Part shown: piece by piece, positions 36,573 through 45,281 of the stretch
How the letters are laid out: each line of letters begins with the position of its first letter
How positions within the stretch are numbered: position 1 is the first letter of the stretch
NCBI GenBank assembly: GCA_017633615.1
Contig: JAGBPB010000058.1
Coordinates: 43,608 to 107,607 of the forward strand
Reading direction: 5' to 3'
Length of the DNA stretch: 64,000 bases
Source of the DNA: Bacteroidaceae bacterium
Lineage (GTDB): Bacteria; Bacteroidota; Bacteroidia; Bacteroidales; Bacteroidaceae
Position numbers and translations under genes: made by a program
The notes under the pieces: generated by a model
Told to the model about the DNA's origin: nothing
The model's database searches: none
The model's input: the letters and a program-made list of their open reading frames with translations, nothing else

Positions 36573-38615
36573 TTACATTCTCAGCATCTTGAGGAAGTCG
36601 CGTTCCGTGCGGACAGAGGTCTCTTCCTTGCCCTTAAGTGTCTGCGTCTCAGGGAACAGTAGCATTGTGGAGAAATCTGTTTCAGGCAGGTGAATGCGCT
36701 CATACAGATGGCGGAATGAACGCCCGGCGTGTGTCTCCGGGTCACGGGGTCCCACAATCATAAGCAGATGATCAGTTTGCAGTCCAGCCATTACCCAGTG
36801 CATATCGGCAGTCTCACTGACCTCATTGTATGATACGCGTCCGCTTGAGAAGTTGAGCCCGGTACCGCGCACAGCTGATATAGGCTGATCCTTGCCGTAG
36901 AACTCAATTGCGCAGCCTATAGCCATACTTATGCGATAGATGCTCTCCATGCATATTTCAAAAGCGTCATCCTGAAGTACCGGACCCGGTACTAAAACTA
37001 CAATCCTGCGGATAGTGTTAATGGGAGAGACAAATCGCTGCAAAACAATCTGGCCGTGAAAACCGTCATTCAACGGACTGATAATGTTCTCAAGATAGGG
37101 CAGGTTGATGCTGTGACGTAACGGAAGTCCCATGATTATTCCGGTGGCTTCAAACTCATTGGAGGCATGTATAATGCTGTCAATGATGTTGTTGCCCAGA
37201 CGGTTGTGTGTAATGAACGGGATATCGGCCGATGCAGCTATTTGCTGTGCCTCTTCCAGACGCCCCTTACCGTCCTGAAGGTATTTGGGAGCGTGTTCTC
37301 CGTTTATGGTGATATACAGGCCAACCATATCGCGGTCCTTACGGTTGTAGAGTGTTATGGCTGTATCCATAATGGCTTGCAGAGTGTTGGACCCGGTAAG
37401 CATTACAAGCATGCGGTTGTCCTGCGTGGGGGCATCGGACTGCTCGTTCTGGTGCAGTGAAAGTGCCCCGTTCTCTGTAATGATATTGCTCAGTATGCAA
37501 GAGAACAGCACTATCAGGACTGTGGTGCTAAGGGTTGTGTTATCCATCATTCCTCCGGCAAAAGCGCCCATGGCTATAGCCAGTGCGCCTGCGGCGTGTG
37601 ATTCACTCAGACCGAATATGATGCGGCGGTCATCACGCTGGAATTTATTGGCCTTCTGAACAAACAGTGCCGCAATCCATTTACCAAGAGTACCCGTGGT
37701 GAACAATACTGCGAATGCGGTCAGAAACAGCCAGTTTCCGGTCATGCCTGTAAGGTCTATCATCAGTCCGGTGCCTATCAGGAACATCGGTACAAACAGC
37801 GTTCCTCCCACAAAATCAAGACGGTTCATCAGAGGTGATGATTTGGGGATGTAACGGTTCAGTACTATTCCGGCCAGGAATGCGCCCACAATTGAATCAA
37901 GCCCTATAATCTGTGCCAGGCCGCAGCTGAGCGCCAGCAGTATCATCACGAACAGGAAATGTGAGAAACTGTTTGTTACGGTATGGAAGAAACCGCGTGC
38001 AATGCGTGGGTATATAAGTATGACCGCGGTAACGTAGATGACAATCTTTAGCGTAAACCACAGGGGGTTGAAACTTTCTCCGGCGGCGGTTGACATCATC
38101 ACCGCGTAGACCATCAGGGCGAGCAGAATGGCCACCAGTGCTCCGGATACAGAGATGGTTACACTCTGTCGGCGTCCAAGTCCGTATCGGCTTATGATTG
38201 GATAGGATATAAGCGTGTGTGATCCCATTATGCAAGCCAGTATTGCCGATGTACGTGCCGGGAGTTGCAGAAGCCATACGCATGCCAAATAACAGAGAGC
38301 CCATGGAATTGCAAAGGTCAGTATTCCGAATATGATTCCCCACACCTTGTTGCGTTTCATCTCCTCCAGGTCAATCTCCAGGCCGGCAAAGAACATGATG
38401 AACAACAGGCCAATACGGCTGAAGAACTTTAATTCAGGAGTGATCTGCAGTATGTTCAGCAGGCCTGGTCCAAGCAGTGTACCTGTAACGATAAGGCCCG
38501 CTATCTGAGGAAATCTTAGACGTTTGCAGACAATAGGTACGAACAATACCAGCATCAGGACAATAAAGCATATCCAGATGGTGTCAGTAAGGGGAAACAG
38601 CTGTTGAAAACCCAT
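36573..38615 (-). CDS. CPA2/Kef-type cation:proton antiporter with C-terminal USP-like region
   Basis: 680 residues. About 12 TM segments make up the first ~380 residues, with LIVTGTLLGPGLLNIL, MFFAGLEIDLEEMKRNK and IVGAFLAGIVLNRYIP typical of the KefB/NhaA-like CPA2 exchanger fold. The last ~290 residues are soluble with universal-stress-protein-like segments (RMLVMLTGSNTLQAIMDTAI, ATGIIMGLPLRHSINLP). It would exchange Na+ or K+ for H+. It stands alone, convergent with the wzi operon, ending 5 bp from it. Confidence 0.88.
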   Translation of the reverse strand: MGFQQLFPLTDTIWICFIVLMLVLFVPIVCKRLRFPQIAGLIVTGTLLGPGLLNILQITPELKFFSRIGLLFIMFFAGLEIDLEEMKRNKVWGIIFGILTFAIPWALCYLACVWLLQLPARTSAILACIMGSHTLISYPIISRYGLGRRQSVTISVSGALVAILLALMVYAVMMSTAAGESFNPLWFTLKIVIYVTAVILIYPRIARGFFHTVTNSFSHFLFVMILLALSCGLAQIIGLDSIVGAFLAGIVLNRYIPKSSPLMNRLDFVGGTLFVPMFLIGTGLMIDLTGMTGNWLFLTAFAVLFTTGTLGKWIAALFVQKANKFQRDDRRIIFGLSESHAAGALAIAMGAFAGGMMDNTTLSTTVLIVLFSCILSNIITENGALSLHQNEQSDAPTQDNRMLVMLTGSNTLQAIMDTAITLYNRKDRDMVGLYITINGEHAPKYLQDGKGRLEEAQQIAASADIPFITHNRLGNNIIDSIIHASNEFEATGIIMGLPLRHSINLPYLENIISPLNDGFHGQIVLQRFVSPINTIRRIVVLVPGPVLQDDAFEICMESIYRISMAIGCAIEFYGKDQPISAVRGTGLNFSSGRVSYNEVSETADMHWVMAGLQTDHLLMIVGPRDPETHAGRSFRHLYERIHLPETDFSTMLLFPETQTLKGKEETSVRTERDFLKMLRM

Positions 38616-38632
38616 TTTGTCTTTTTGTGCTA

Positions 38633-38668
38633 CGAAGATAAATAAAAGAATGTGATTTTGTAAATTCG
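38633..38668. promoter_or_regulatory. Divergent near-consensus -7 boxes between antiporter and helicase
   Basis: TATCTTCG on the minus strand (38640-38633) faces the antiporter gene, and TAAATTCG on the plus strand (38661-38668) faces the helicase. Both differ from TAnnTTTG by one base, the same TTCG variant seen at 47888. The -33 elements are unclear. Confidence 0.3.
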
Positions 38669-38691
38669 CATTCGCAAAAGATTATGATTCT

Positions 38692-40968
38692 ATGATAGAC
38701 TACCAGCAGGAACTTAACCCCAGCCAGTGTGATGCCGTGCTCTACACAGACGGTGATTGCATGGTCATAGCCGGTGCCGGTTCCGGAAAAACACGTGTGT
38801 TGACATATCGCATTGCGCATCTGCTTGAGGAGGGTGTGGATCCATGGTCCATACTGGCACTCACGTTCACAAACAAGGCGGCCGGAGAGATGAAACAGCG
38901 CATAGCCGCCAGAGTGGGAGAGAACCGTGCCCGATATCTGTGGATGGGTACATTTCACAGTATATTCAGCCGCATACTCAGGAGTGAGGCCGATAAGATA
39001 GGATACAGCTCCAACTTTACCATATATGACCAGACTGACAGCCAGAACCTGATCAAGTCCATTGTGCGTGAGATGCAGCTTGATGACAAGACATACAAGC
39101 CCAGTGTGGTGCAGAACCGCATATCGAATGCCAAGAACAGGCTGATAACGGCATCGGCTTACATTCAGAATGCCGATATCTACAAGCATGACCAGTTCAA
39201 GCGCGTACCTATGGTGGGCAAGATATATGAGCGATATGAGCAGCGCCTGCGTCAGTCAGACGCAATGGATTTTGATGACTTGCTGCTCAATACGTTCCTG
39301 CTGTTCCGTGAGCATACTGATGTGCAGGAGCGTTACGGAACAAGTTTCAAACATATTCTGGTTGATGAGTATCAGGATACCAACTATGCCCAGCACTGCA
39401 TAGTATGGCAGCTGACACGCTATGGTGCCAAGGTCTGTGTTGTGGGTGATGACGCTCAGAGCATCTACTCGTTCCGTGGTGCCAACCTGGACAATATGCT
39501 CAAGTTCTCCAAGTTGTATCCTGATTCAAAGTTGTTCAAGCTTGAGCAGAACTACCGCTCTACCCAGACAATAGTAGAAGCTGCAGGTACACTTATAGAC
39601 AAGAATCACGCTCAGATTAGGAAGAAGGTGTTCTCTGAGAATGAACAGGGTGACAAGATAAAGGTGCTGTGTGCCCATTCAGACCTTGAGGAGAGTGAGA
39701 TGGTGGTTAACCGCCTGCTTGACCTGCATACCTTTAAGGATGTGCCCTGGCGCGAGATGGCCATACTGTACCGTACAAATGCCCAGTCACGTCCGCTTGA
39801 GGAGGCGTTGCGCAAACGCGGTCTTCCATATAAGATTTATGGTGGTCTCTCTTTCTACCAGCGCAAGGAGGTTAAGGATGTGATAGCCTATATGCGCATG
39901 AGTGTGAATCCCAATGATGAGGAGGCGTTCAAGCGCATCATAAACTATCCCGCACGCGGAATAGGGCAGACAACCGTCAGTAAGATACAGACATCCGCAA
40001 TGGAGAGCGGAGTGAGTCTCTGGGCCGTGTTATGCAATCCTACGGAGTACAATCTTGAGGTCAACCAGGGTGCTTTGGCTAAACTGACAGCCTTTAGAAC
40101 CCTTATGGAGAGTTTTATGACTGATGCTTCAACATTGACTGCGCAGCAGCTGTCTGCCCGGATGGTTGAGGAGGCCGGTATAATGCGTGAGCTCAAAGCC
40201 GATACCACCATAGAGGGTGAAAGCCGCATGCAGAACGTGGATGAACTGTTGAACAACATAGCGCAGTTCTGCAAGGACCGTGAGGAGGAGGGCAATGACA
40301 AATGCCTTATGACAGATTATCTGAGTGAGGTTTCTCTCTTGACTGATCAGGACAATGAGACTGAGGATGATGTAGAGAAAGTAACTCTGATGACCGTCCA
40401 TGCAGCCAAGGGCCTGGAGTTTGATGCGGTATTCATCGTGGGCCTGGAGGAGCATCTTTTCCCCAGTGATATGAGCGGTGATGACGAGCGTCAGATTGAG
40501 GAGGAGCGCCGTTTGCTGTATGTGGCAATGACTCGCGCACGCAAGTATCTGCACCTGCTGTTTGCCACTACAAGGTTCAGGTATGGCAACGTGGATTTCT
40601 GCTCGCCCAGCAGGTTCTTGAAGGATATTGATTCAAGGTATTTGAATATGCCGGCGGGGGGAACATTGGGGACAGTCCCCGGCTCGCGATTTGGGCAGAA
40701 TTCTGGTTTTGAGAGTAAGCCTGTCAGTAAGCCGTGGGAGCACGGCCGGTTCCAGAAGGTTACGGAGTCTATGCTTAAGGATTCTGCGCCCGCACAGTCA
40801 GCTACCGGTCTGAAAGAGGGCAGTGTGATTGAGCATGAGCGCTTTGGAATAGGCAGTGTCCTCACTATTGAAGGCTCCGGCGATAACGCCAAAGCCCGCA
40901 TAAAGTTCCTGAATGTAGGTGAGAAGACCCTGCTTCTCAAGTTTGCCCGCTACAAAGTCTTGAAGTAG
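38692..40968 (+). CDS. UvrD/PcrA-family ATP-dependent DNA helicase
   Basis: 758 residues. SF1A motifs: Q-motif LNPSQCDAV, Walker A AGAGSGKT (Lys33), Ia ALTFTNKAAGEMKQRI, Walker B LVDEYQDTN, III VGDDAQSIYSFRGA, IV QNYRST, V LMTVHAAKGLEFDAVFIVGL and VI LLYVAMTRARK. A tudor-like C-terminal piece binds polymerase in PcrA (VIEHERFGIGSVLTIEG). It unwinds DNA in repair and replication. The linker after the helicase core holds an in-frame copy of the GGGGACAGTCCCC repeat (40661-40680), encoding about GGTLGTVPG. Confidence 0.95.
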   Translation: MIDYQQELNPSQCDAVLYTDGDCMVIAGAGSGKTRVLTYRIAHLLEEGVDPWSILALTFTNKAAGEMKQRIAARVGENRARYLWMGTFHSIFSRILRSEADKIGYSSNFTIYDQTDSQNLIKSIVREMQLDDKTYKPSVVQNRISNAKNRLITASAYIQNADIYKHDQFKRVPMVGKIYERYEQRLRQSDAMDFDDLLLNTFLLFREHTDVQERYGTSFKHILVDEYQDTNYAQHCIVWQLTRYGAKVCVVGDDAQSIYSFRGANLDNMLKFSKLYPDSKLFKLEQNYRSTQTIVEAAGTLIDKNHAQIRKKVFSENEQGDKIKVLCAHSDLEESEMVVNRLLDLHTFKDVPWREMAILYRTNAQSRPLEEALRKRGLPYKIYGGLSFYQRKEVKDVIAYMRMSVNPNDEEAFKRIINYPARGIGQTTVSKIQTSAMESGVSLWAVLCNPTEYNLEVNQGALAKLTAFRTLMESFMTDASTLTAQQLSARMVEEAGIMRELKADTTIEGESRMQNVDELLNNIAQFCKDREEEGNDKCLMTDYLSEVSLLTDQDNETEDDVEKVTLMTVHAAKGLEFDAVFIVGLEEHLFPSDMSGDDERQIEEERRLLYVAMTRARKYLHLLFATTRFRYGNVDFCSPSRFLKDIDSRYLNMPAGGTLGTVPGSRFGQNSGFESKPVSKPWEHGRFQKVTESMLKDSAPAQSATGLKEGSVIEHERFGIGSVLTIEGSGDNAKARIKFLNVGEKTLLLKFARYKVLK
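40661..40680. repeat. In-frame copy of the GGGGACNGTCCCC repeat inside the helicase
   Basis: GAACATTGGGGACAGTCCCC matches the reverse complement of the intergenic palindrome at 9781-9817 (GAACAATTGGGGACAGTCCCC) with one indel. It falls in the codons of the flexible linker between the helicase core and the C-terminal domain, keeping the frame open. Confidence 0.75.
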
Positions 40969-40973
40969 GTTTC

Positions 40974-42086
40974 TCAGAACGGTCTTTTAAACCCTAATGA
41001 GAAATCCTTTACTGCATATGTGGCCAGTATTCCGGCGCCACCTTTAACATTGTGGATAATGGTTACTGGCTCAGACATGAATGTCATATCAGAATCTTCA
41101 TAATCAGATACTGATTTCTGATACAGATAGAATGAACGTGACAGGACATACAGTTGTATGTTCAGTTGGTATTCTATCTCATTGCCGTATGTCTTGAATG
41201 AGTACAGGTCTGAAGGCGGATATGTGGATTGAGAGTCATCATCAGGCGTATCATTTGTGTAGTAGATGTACTGCGCCGTATCGGGCTTTTCCATGAGAAT
41301 CTCAAAAGTCAGTTTGCTGCCGTCTTTGATGTGTTGGTCAGAAAACATATAAGTAGTGAACCCGTATTCAAACTGACTGTCTTCCTCAGTTTCTTCCAAG
41401 ATAGCTGTCGCATCGTTGGATTGCTCCAGAAGCACTTTTGTTGCTGCAGGTACTTTGAAATGGAGTGCCGCCGGCATTTTGAACTCGTTATCGTCAAAAG
41501 CCCATTTCGTGGTGTAAACCACCACAGGCTCTATCTTTAGGAGATAATAATCTGTTGCGTCGGGGCGGCCCTGTATGTCCAACTCCACAACCCATGATGA
41601 ATCTACCTTGTCATCCTGGAAATCAGGTTCATAATCTTCAAAAGCTTCGCTGATGGTCTTTACGTGTACATATTTCTTGATGTAGCTGTTCATATGGCAC
41701 TCCTGTGCATAAGGAACGGTATCTGTCGCTGATATGCTGCCATATTCAGGGTGAGAGGCATTGAAAGAAATGACATCTCCCTGTCTTATTATCCTGCCGT
41801 CAAAATAACCGCCCAAATGTTCATCGTATTCAGCTTTTCTAGTTTTGCCGTTAATATCGACAGTCATATCGATTCCGGACTTTATGTCTTCATTTGTTGA
41901 GTAGTACTCAAGAAAAGAGTGACTCCTGGTCATATGGAAGACAGGTATTTCCAAATCCCGGGTAATGCAGTTGGCTACCAGCATGCTTTTGCTGTCAGAG
42001 CCGTTATATTCAATATCTTCAATGCAGGCCGATGCCAATAAGGCGGTACAGAACAGTATGGCTGATATGCGGTTTGTATGTTTCAT
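40974..42086 (-). CDS. DUF4249-type lipoprotein
   Basis: 370 residues with a signal peptide and lipobox LLASACIED (Cys21). Beta-rich segments (SKSMLVANCITRDLEIPVFHM and IDMTVDINGKTRKAEYDEH) match the DUF4249 family. It lies 6 bp downstream of a TonB-dependent receptor and is convergent with the helicase gene, whose stop is 5 bp away. The same pairing at 15483-18339 shows that this is a recurring two-gene module. Substrate unknown. Confidence 0.8.
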   Translation of the reverse strand: MKHTNRISAILFCTALLASACIEDIEYNGSDSKSMLVANCITRDLEIPVFHMTRSHSFLEYYSTNEDIKSGIDMTVDINGKTRKAEYDEHLGGYFDGRIIRQGDVISFNASHPEYGSISATDTVPYAQECHMNSYIKKYVHVKTISEAFEDYEPDFQDDKVDSSWVVELDIQGRPDATDYYLLKIEPVVVYTTKWAFDDNEFKMPAALHFKVPAATKVLLEQSNDATAILEETEEDSQFEYGFTTYMFSDQHIKDGSKLTFEILMEKPDTAQYIYYTNDTPDDDSQSTYPPSDLYSFKTYGNEIEYQLNIQLYVLSRSFYLYQKSVSDYEDSDMTFMSEPVTIIHNVKGGAGILATYAVKDFSLGFKRPF

Positions 42087-42092
42087 AATCCT

Positions 42093-44513
42093 TTAGAATG
42101 ATAATGTGTAACTTAAGGACGGAAGAATAGGGAACAGGGTGAGCTGTCTCAGTGTGCGGTCCTCAGCATATTTTCCATCGCGATAATAACTTTCAGTATA
42201 TACGTAAACCAGGAACGGGTTACGGTTGTTATAGGCATTGTAAACACTCAGATTGAAAGTGCGTTCCAGCCTGCTGCTAAGCTTGCGGTGCCAGTTGAAA
42301 CTCAGGTCCAGACGGTGAGTGGGGTTGAGCCTGAAATTGTTACGGTTGTCATAGTAGCCTATCGTACCGGTGTAGTGTTCTTCATCATAGTCAGACAGCT
42401 TCTCAGAATCATAATACTGTGTATACACCGTTCCGCAGTTACCGGTCTCATATAGCCATGTGGCCGATATGTCGAATTTGTCGCTGAACTTATAGTTGCA
42501 CGTTATGTCCACTTTGTGGCGACGGTCATATTTGGCATCGAATGTGCGGCCGCCGTTTACAACCATCCCGGGACGGTCAAACTTGCGCTGTGAACGGCTC
42601 CAGGTGTATGATATCCATCCGTTCAGCTTTCCTATTGAGCGTTGTGCCATAAATTCAACGCCATAGCTCCAGCCTTTACCCATGGCAACCTTGTCCTGCC
42701 AGTCGGTATCGCCGGTCAGATAATTGGAACCCTCCTTGTATTCAAGCAGATTGTCCATCTGTTTGTAGTAACCCTCAAGCGTAAAGTCTGCAATGCCCTC
42801 ACGGCTGTATGATGCTCCTATGGCCCATTGGTGTGAGTGCTCAGGTGTTATCTTGTCTGTTACAGGAACCCAGAGATCCGTAGGCAGGTTGATCATGTTG
42901 TTTGAAAGCAGATGCACATACTGTGTCATATATGCGTATCCGGCCTTGAATGAGAGATTGTCAGTGACGAGGAAACGTGTACTGAGGCGCGGCTCAACAG
43001 AGTTATAGAACTTCCCGTTTACGCTGAATGCGGCATAGCCGGCTCCGATATTGGCTTTGATGACATTGGTTATCTCTATGTCATCCTCAGCATACAGCTG
43101 GAATTCATGAGCGGTTATATTCTTTGAACCGTATTTCTGTTTTAATTCAGAGGGTTGTATTGAATCATTCTGGTTACTGCTTGACATGGCAAGCTCCGTA
43201 ACATCCGGATTGAAGCGGTGACGGGTGTAACTTCCTCCAAACCTGATGTCCTGACGGAAAGATGGTGACCAGTGAAAATCTGAGCGGAATGAAGCATCAT
43301 GTATTCCGGATTTCATTTCTATCCCAACATTGCTCTCGGATTTGTTCTCCTTGTCTTTCTCCTTTATGTCAATGCCCATTTTATGACGGTATCTGGTATA
43401 ATTGGCACTCAGGTCCATAAAGAGTTTAGGTCCGATGACATGGTTCCAACGTATAGCTGTCACAGTATTTCCCCAACGCCAATCCAGCTTGGTAGTGTTC
43501 TTTACCGTTCCGCCCGAACCTCTGTATTTGAAGAAGATGTCATCATCGCCGCTGTACCAGCTCAGATAGAGCCTGTCCCTGTCATTGAACTTATGGTTTA
43601 CTTTCAGGTTGAGATCATAGAAGTAGTATCCCATATACATATCCTCTGTGTCGGCGTATTTGAATTGCCGGTTCAGCCAGAGTGCCGTATTCAGCAGTAA
43701 GTCGGAGTATGTGCGGCGTGCTGAGAAATTGAAAGAAGTCTTTCCTTTTATAATAGGACCTTCAATATTGAACTTTGATGATATGAGTCCTATGGAACCG
43801 TTGCCATGATACTCTTCCATATCACCGTCCTTCATACGTATATCCACTACTGATGATAGGCGGCCATAATAATGTGCGGGGAAACTTCCTTTGTAGAGAG
43901 TGACGTTCTTTATGGCATCCGGGTTGAATACTGAGAACATGCCGAACATATGGTTCACGTTATAGACCGGCACACCGTCCAGAAGAAGCAGGTTCTCATC
44001 AGGGTTTCCTCCGCGTACATACAGTCCGGCTGTGGCTTCGGCTCCGGCCATCACGCCAGGCAGCAGTTGGAGAGCCTTGAGAACGTCTGTCTCACCAAAC
44101 ATTGCGGGAACAGCCTTGATCTGTTCTATGGGTATGTCAACTGCACTCATCTGTGAACCCTTGACTCCCAGAACCTCACGGTTGCCGTAGATGGTTACCT
44201 CTGTCAATGCCTCTATCACCGGGATGCCTATATTAATGACGGTGTCGCGGTCCAAACGGAATGAAAGTGTCACGGGTTTATAACCTACGTAGCCTGTACT
44301 CAGTTCCACTAAACCGTCAGGTAGTGTAAGTGAATAGAATCCGTACTCATTCGTTATGGCGCCACGGCCGCTGATGTTATCCAGTATGGTGGCTCCAATT
44401 AATGTCTCTTGGCTTGAACGGTCTGAAATATAACCGCTTACTGTGTGTCTTGTCTGGGCGTGAGCACCCAATGCAAAAAGGATTGAAAAGCAGATTGTAA
44501 TTGTTTTCTTCAT
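42093..44513 (-). CDS. TonB-dependent outer-membrane receptor with CarboxypepD_reg-like domain
   Basis: 806 residues from ATG 44513; the frame extends further but only into the adjacent tRNA, so a longer start was rejected. The signal peptide (ITICFSILFALGAHA) is followed by a CarboxypepD_reg-like domain (TVSGYISDRSSQETLIGATI), a plug (DVLKALQLLPGVMAGAEATA, GLYVRGGNPDENLLLLDGV) and a barrel ending in Phe. The protein imports an unknown ligand across the outer membrane using TonB energy. No SusD homologue is present; its partner is the DUF4249 lipoprotein. It begins only 11 bp after the tRNA operon terminator. Confidence 0.92.
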   Translation of the reverse strand: MKKTITICFSILFALGAHAQTRHTVSGYISDRSSQETLIGATILDNISGRGAITNEYGFYSLTLPDGLVELSTGYVGYKPVTLSFRLDRDTVINIGIPVIEALTEVTIYGNREVLGVKGSQMSAVDIPIEQIKAVPAMFGETDVLKALQLLPGVMAGAEATAGLYVRGGNPDENLLLLDGVPVYNVNHMFGMFSVFNPDAIKNVTLYKGSFPAHYYGRLSSVVDIRMKDGDMEEYHGNGSIGLISSKFNIEGPIIKGKTSFNFSARRTYSDLLLNTALWLNRQFKYADTEDMYMGYYFYDLNLKVNHKFNDRDRLYLSWYSGDDDIFFKYRGSGGTVKNTTKLDWRWGNTVTAIRWNHVIGPKLFMDLSANYTRYRHKMGIDIKEKDKENKSESNVGIEMKSGIHDASFRSDFHWSPSFRQDIRFGGSYTRHRFNPDVTELAMSSSNQNDSIQPSELKQKYGSKNITAHEFQLYAEDDIEITNVIKANIGAGYAAFSVNGKFYNSVEPRLSTRFLVTDNLSFKAGYAYMTQYVHLLSNNMINLPTDLWVPVTDKITPEHSHQWAIGASYSREGIADFTLEGYYKQMDNLLEYKEGSNYLTGDTDWQDKVAMGKGWSYGVEFMAQRSIGKLNGWISYTWSRSQRKFDRPGMVVNGGRTFDAKYDRRHKVDITCNYKFSDKFDISATWLYETGNCGTVYTQYYDSEKLSDYDEEHYTGTIGYYDNRNNFRLNPTHRLDLSFNWHRKLSSRLERTFNLSVYNAYNNRNPFLVYVYTESYYRDGKYAEDRTLRQLTLFPILPSLSYTLSF

Positions 44514-44524
44514 CTGTTTATAAA

Positions 44525-44556
44525 CAAAAAAAGCAGCCTTATAATGACAGCTGCTT
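44525..44556 (-). terminator. Terminator of the tRNA operon, adjacent to the TonB receptor start
   Basis: On the minus strand AAGCAGC and GCTGCTT form a 7-bp stem with a 12-nt loop, followed by a run of T residues. It ends 11 bp before the receptor ATG at 44513, leaving no room for a separate promoter between them. Confidence 0.75.
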
Positions 44557-44575
44557 AGTAATTCAAATAATTTTG

Positions 44576-44648
<73 letters not shown>

Positions 44649-44679
44649 ATTTGCTTTGCAAATGCGCGATTGACTTTCT

Positions 44680-44737
44680 CGCCTCGGTAAAATGAAAGTA
44701 AACTTTCCTTTTACGCTCGGCTCGGCGTCAATTGCCG
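44680..44737. repeat. 58-bp repeat upstream of tRNA-Gly copy 2
   Basis: It shares most positions with 45064-45121. The core GAAAGTAAACTTTC is palindromic, and AAAATGAAAGT/ACTTTCCTTTT forms an 11-bp imperfect hairpin with a 2-nt loop (44689-44712). CTCGG occurs on both sides. The minus-strand end carries GCGGCAAT, the first eight bases of tRNA-Gly, suggesting a remnant from duplication. Confidence 0.75.
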
Positions 44738-44744
44738 CAGGAAG

Positions 44745-44828
44745 TGAAGAGAATGAGACTCGAACTCACACGACATAACTGTCACTACCCCCTCAAAGTA
44801 GCGCGTCTACCAATTCCGCCATCTCTCC
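44745..44828 (-). tRNA. tRNA-Leu (GAG)
   Basis: 84-nt class II tRNA: acceptor GGAGAGA/TCTCTTC, D-arm GGCGGAATTGGTAGACGC, anticodon stem CTACT/GGTAG with loop TTGAGGG (anticodon GAG), a long variable arm and a T-arm with GTTCGAGTC. Discriminator A. Confidence 0.95.
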
Positions 44829-44835
44829 ATAGAAG

Positions 44836-44917
44836 TGCCCAGAACAGGACTCGAACCTGCACACCTCGCGGCACACGCACCTGAAACGTGCGCGTCTACC
44901 AATTCCGCCACCTGGGC
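44836..44917 (-). tRNA. tRNA-Leu (CAG)
   Basis: 82-nt class II tRNA: acceptor GCCCAGG/TCTGGGC, D-arm TGGCGGAATTGGTAGACGC, anticodon stem CACGT/GCGTG with loop TTCAGGT (anticodon CAG), a long variable arm and a T-arm with GTTCGAGTC. It lies 7 bp upstream of tRNA-Leu(GAG). Confidence 0.95.
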
Positions 44918-44948
44918 ATTTCCAAAATAAATCAAAGATCTACTTTTG

Positions 44949-45021
<73 letters not shown>

Positions 45022-45063
45022 AAAATTTTTTCTCTGGAAAAATTATGCGGCGAAGGTCTCCGG

Positions 45064-45121
45064 CGCCTCGGCAAAATGAAAGTAAACTTTCCTTTTGCTC
45101 TCGGCTTGTGCGACCATTGCC
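45064..45121. repeat. 58-bp repeat upstream of tRNA-Gly copy 1
   Basis: Same element as 44680-44737 and equal in length. AAAATGAAAGT/ACTTTCCTTTT form the hairpin at 45073-45096. It lies in the predicted leader of the tRNA operon. The rest of the 260-bp gap 45022-45281 holds the tRNA promoter and nothing else recognised. Confidence 0.75.
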
Positions 45122-45213
45122 TCCCGTGCGTTTAGAATCCTTATTAGGAATTCACGCAGGTTAGAAACATTTTTCCAGAATAGTCAAAGACCAATGCTTC
45201 TTGTGAAAGCGGT

Positions 45214-45245
45214 GCAAAGGTAGTGGTTTTGGGGAGACTTGCAAA
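45214..45245 (-). promoter_or_regulatory. tRNA operon promoter (TTTG-N19-TACCTTTGC)
   Basis: On the minus strand TTTG (45245-45242) is followed after 19 bp by TACCTTTG (45222-45215). This matches the Bacteroidetes consensus. Transcription would start near 45207, about 185 nt before the first tRNA. Confidence 0.7.
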
Positions 45246-45281
45246 GACAATTGCGATTTTTTTTAGCCTTCCCGGAACTTT

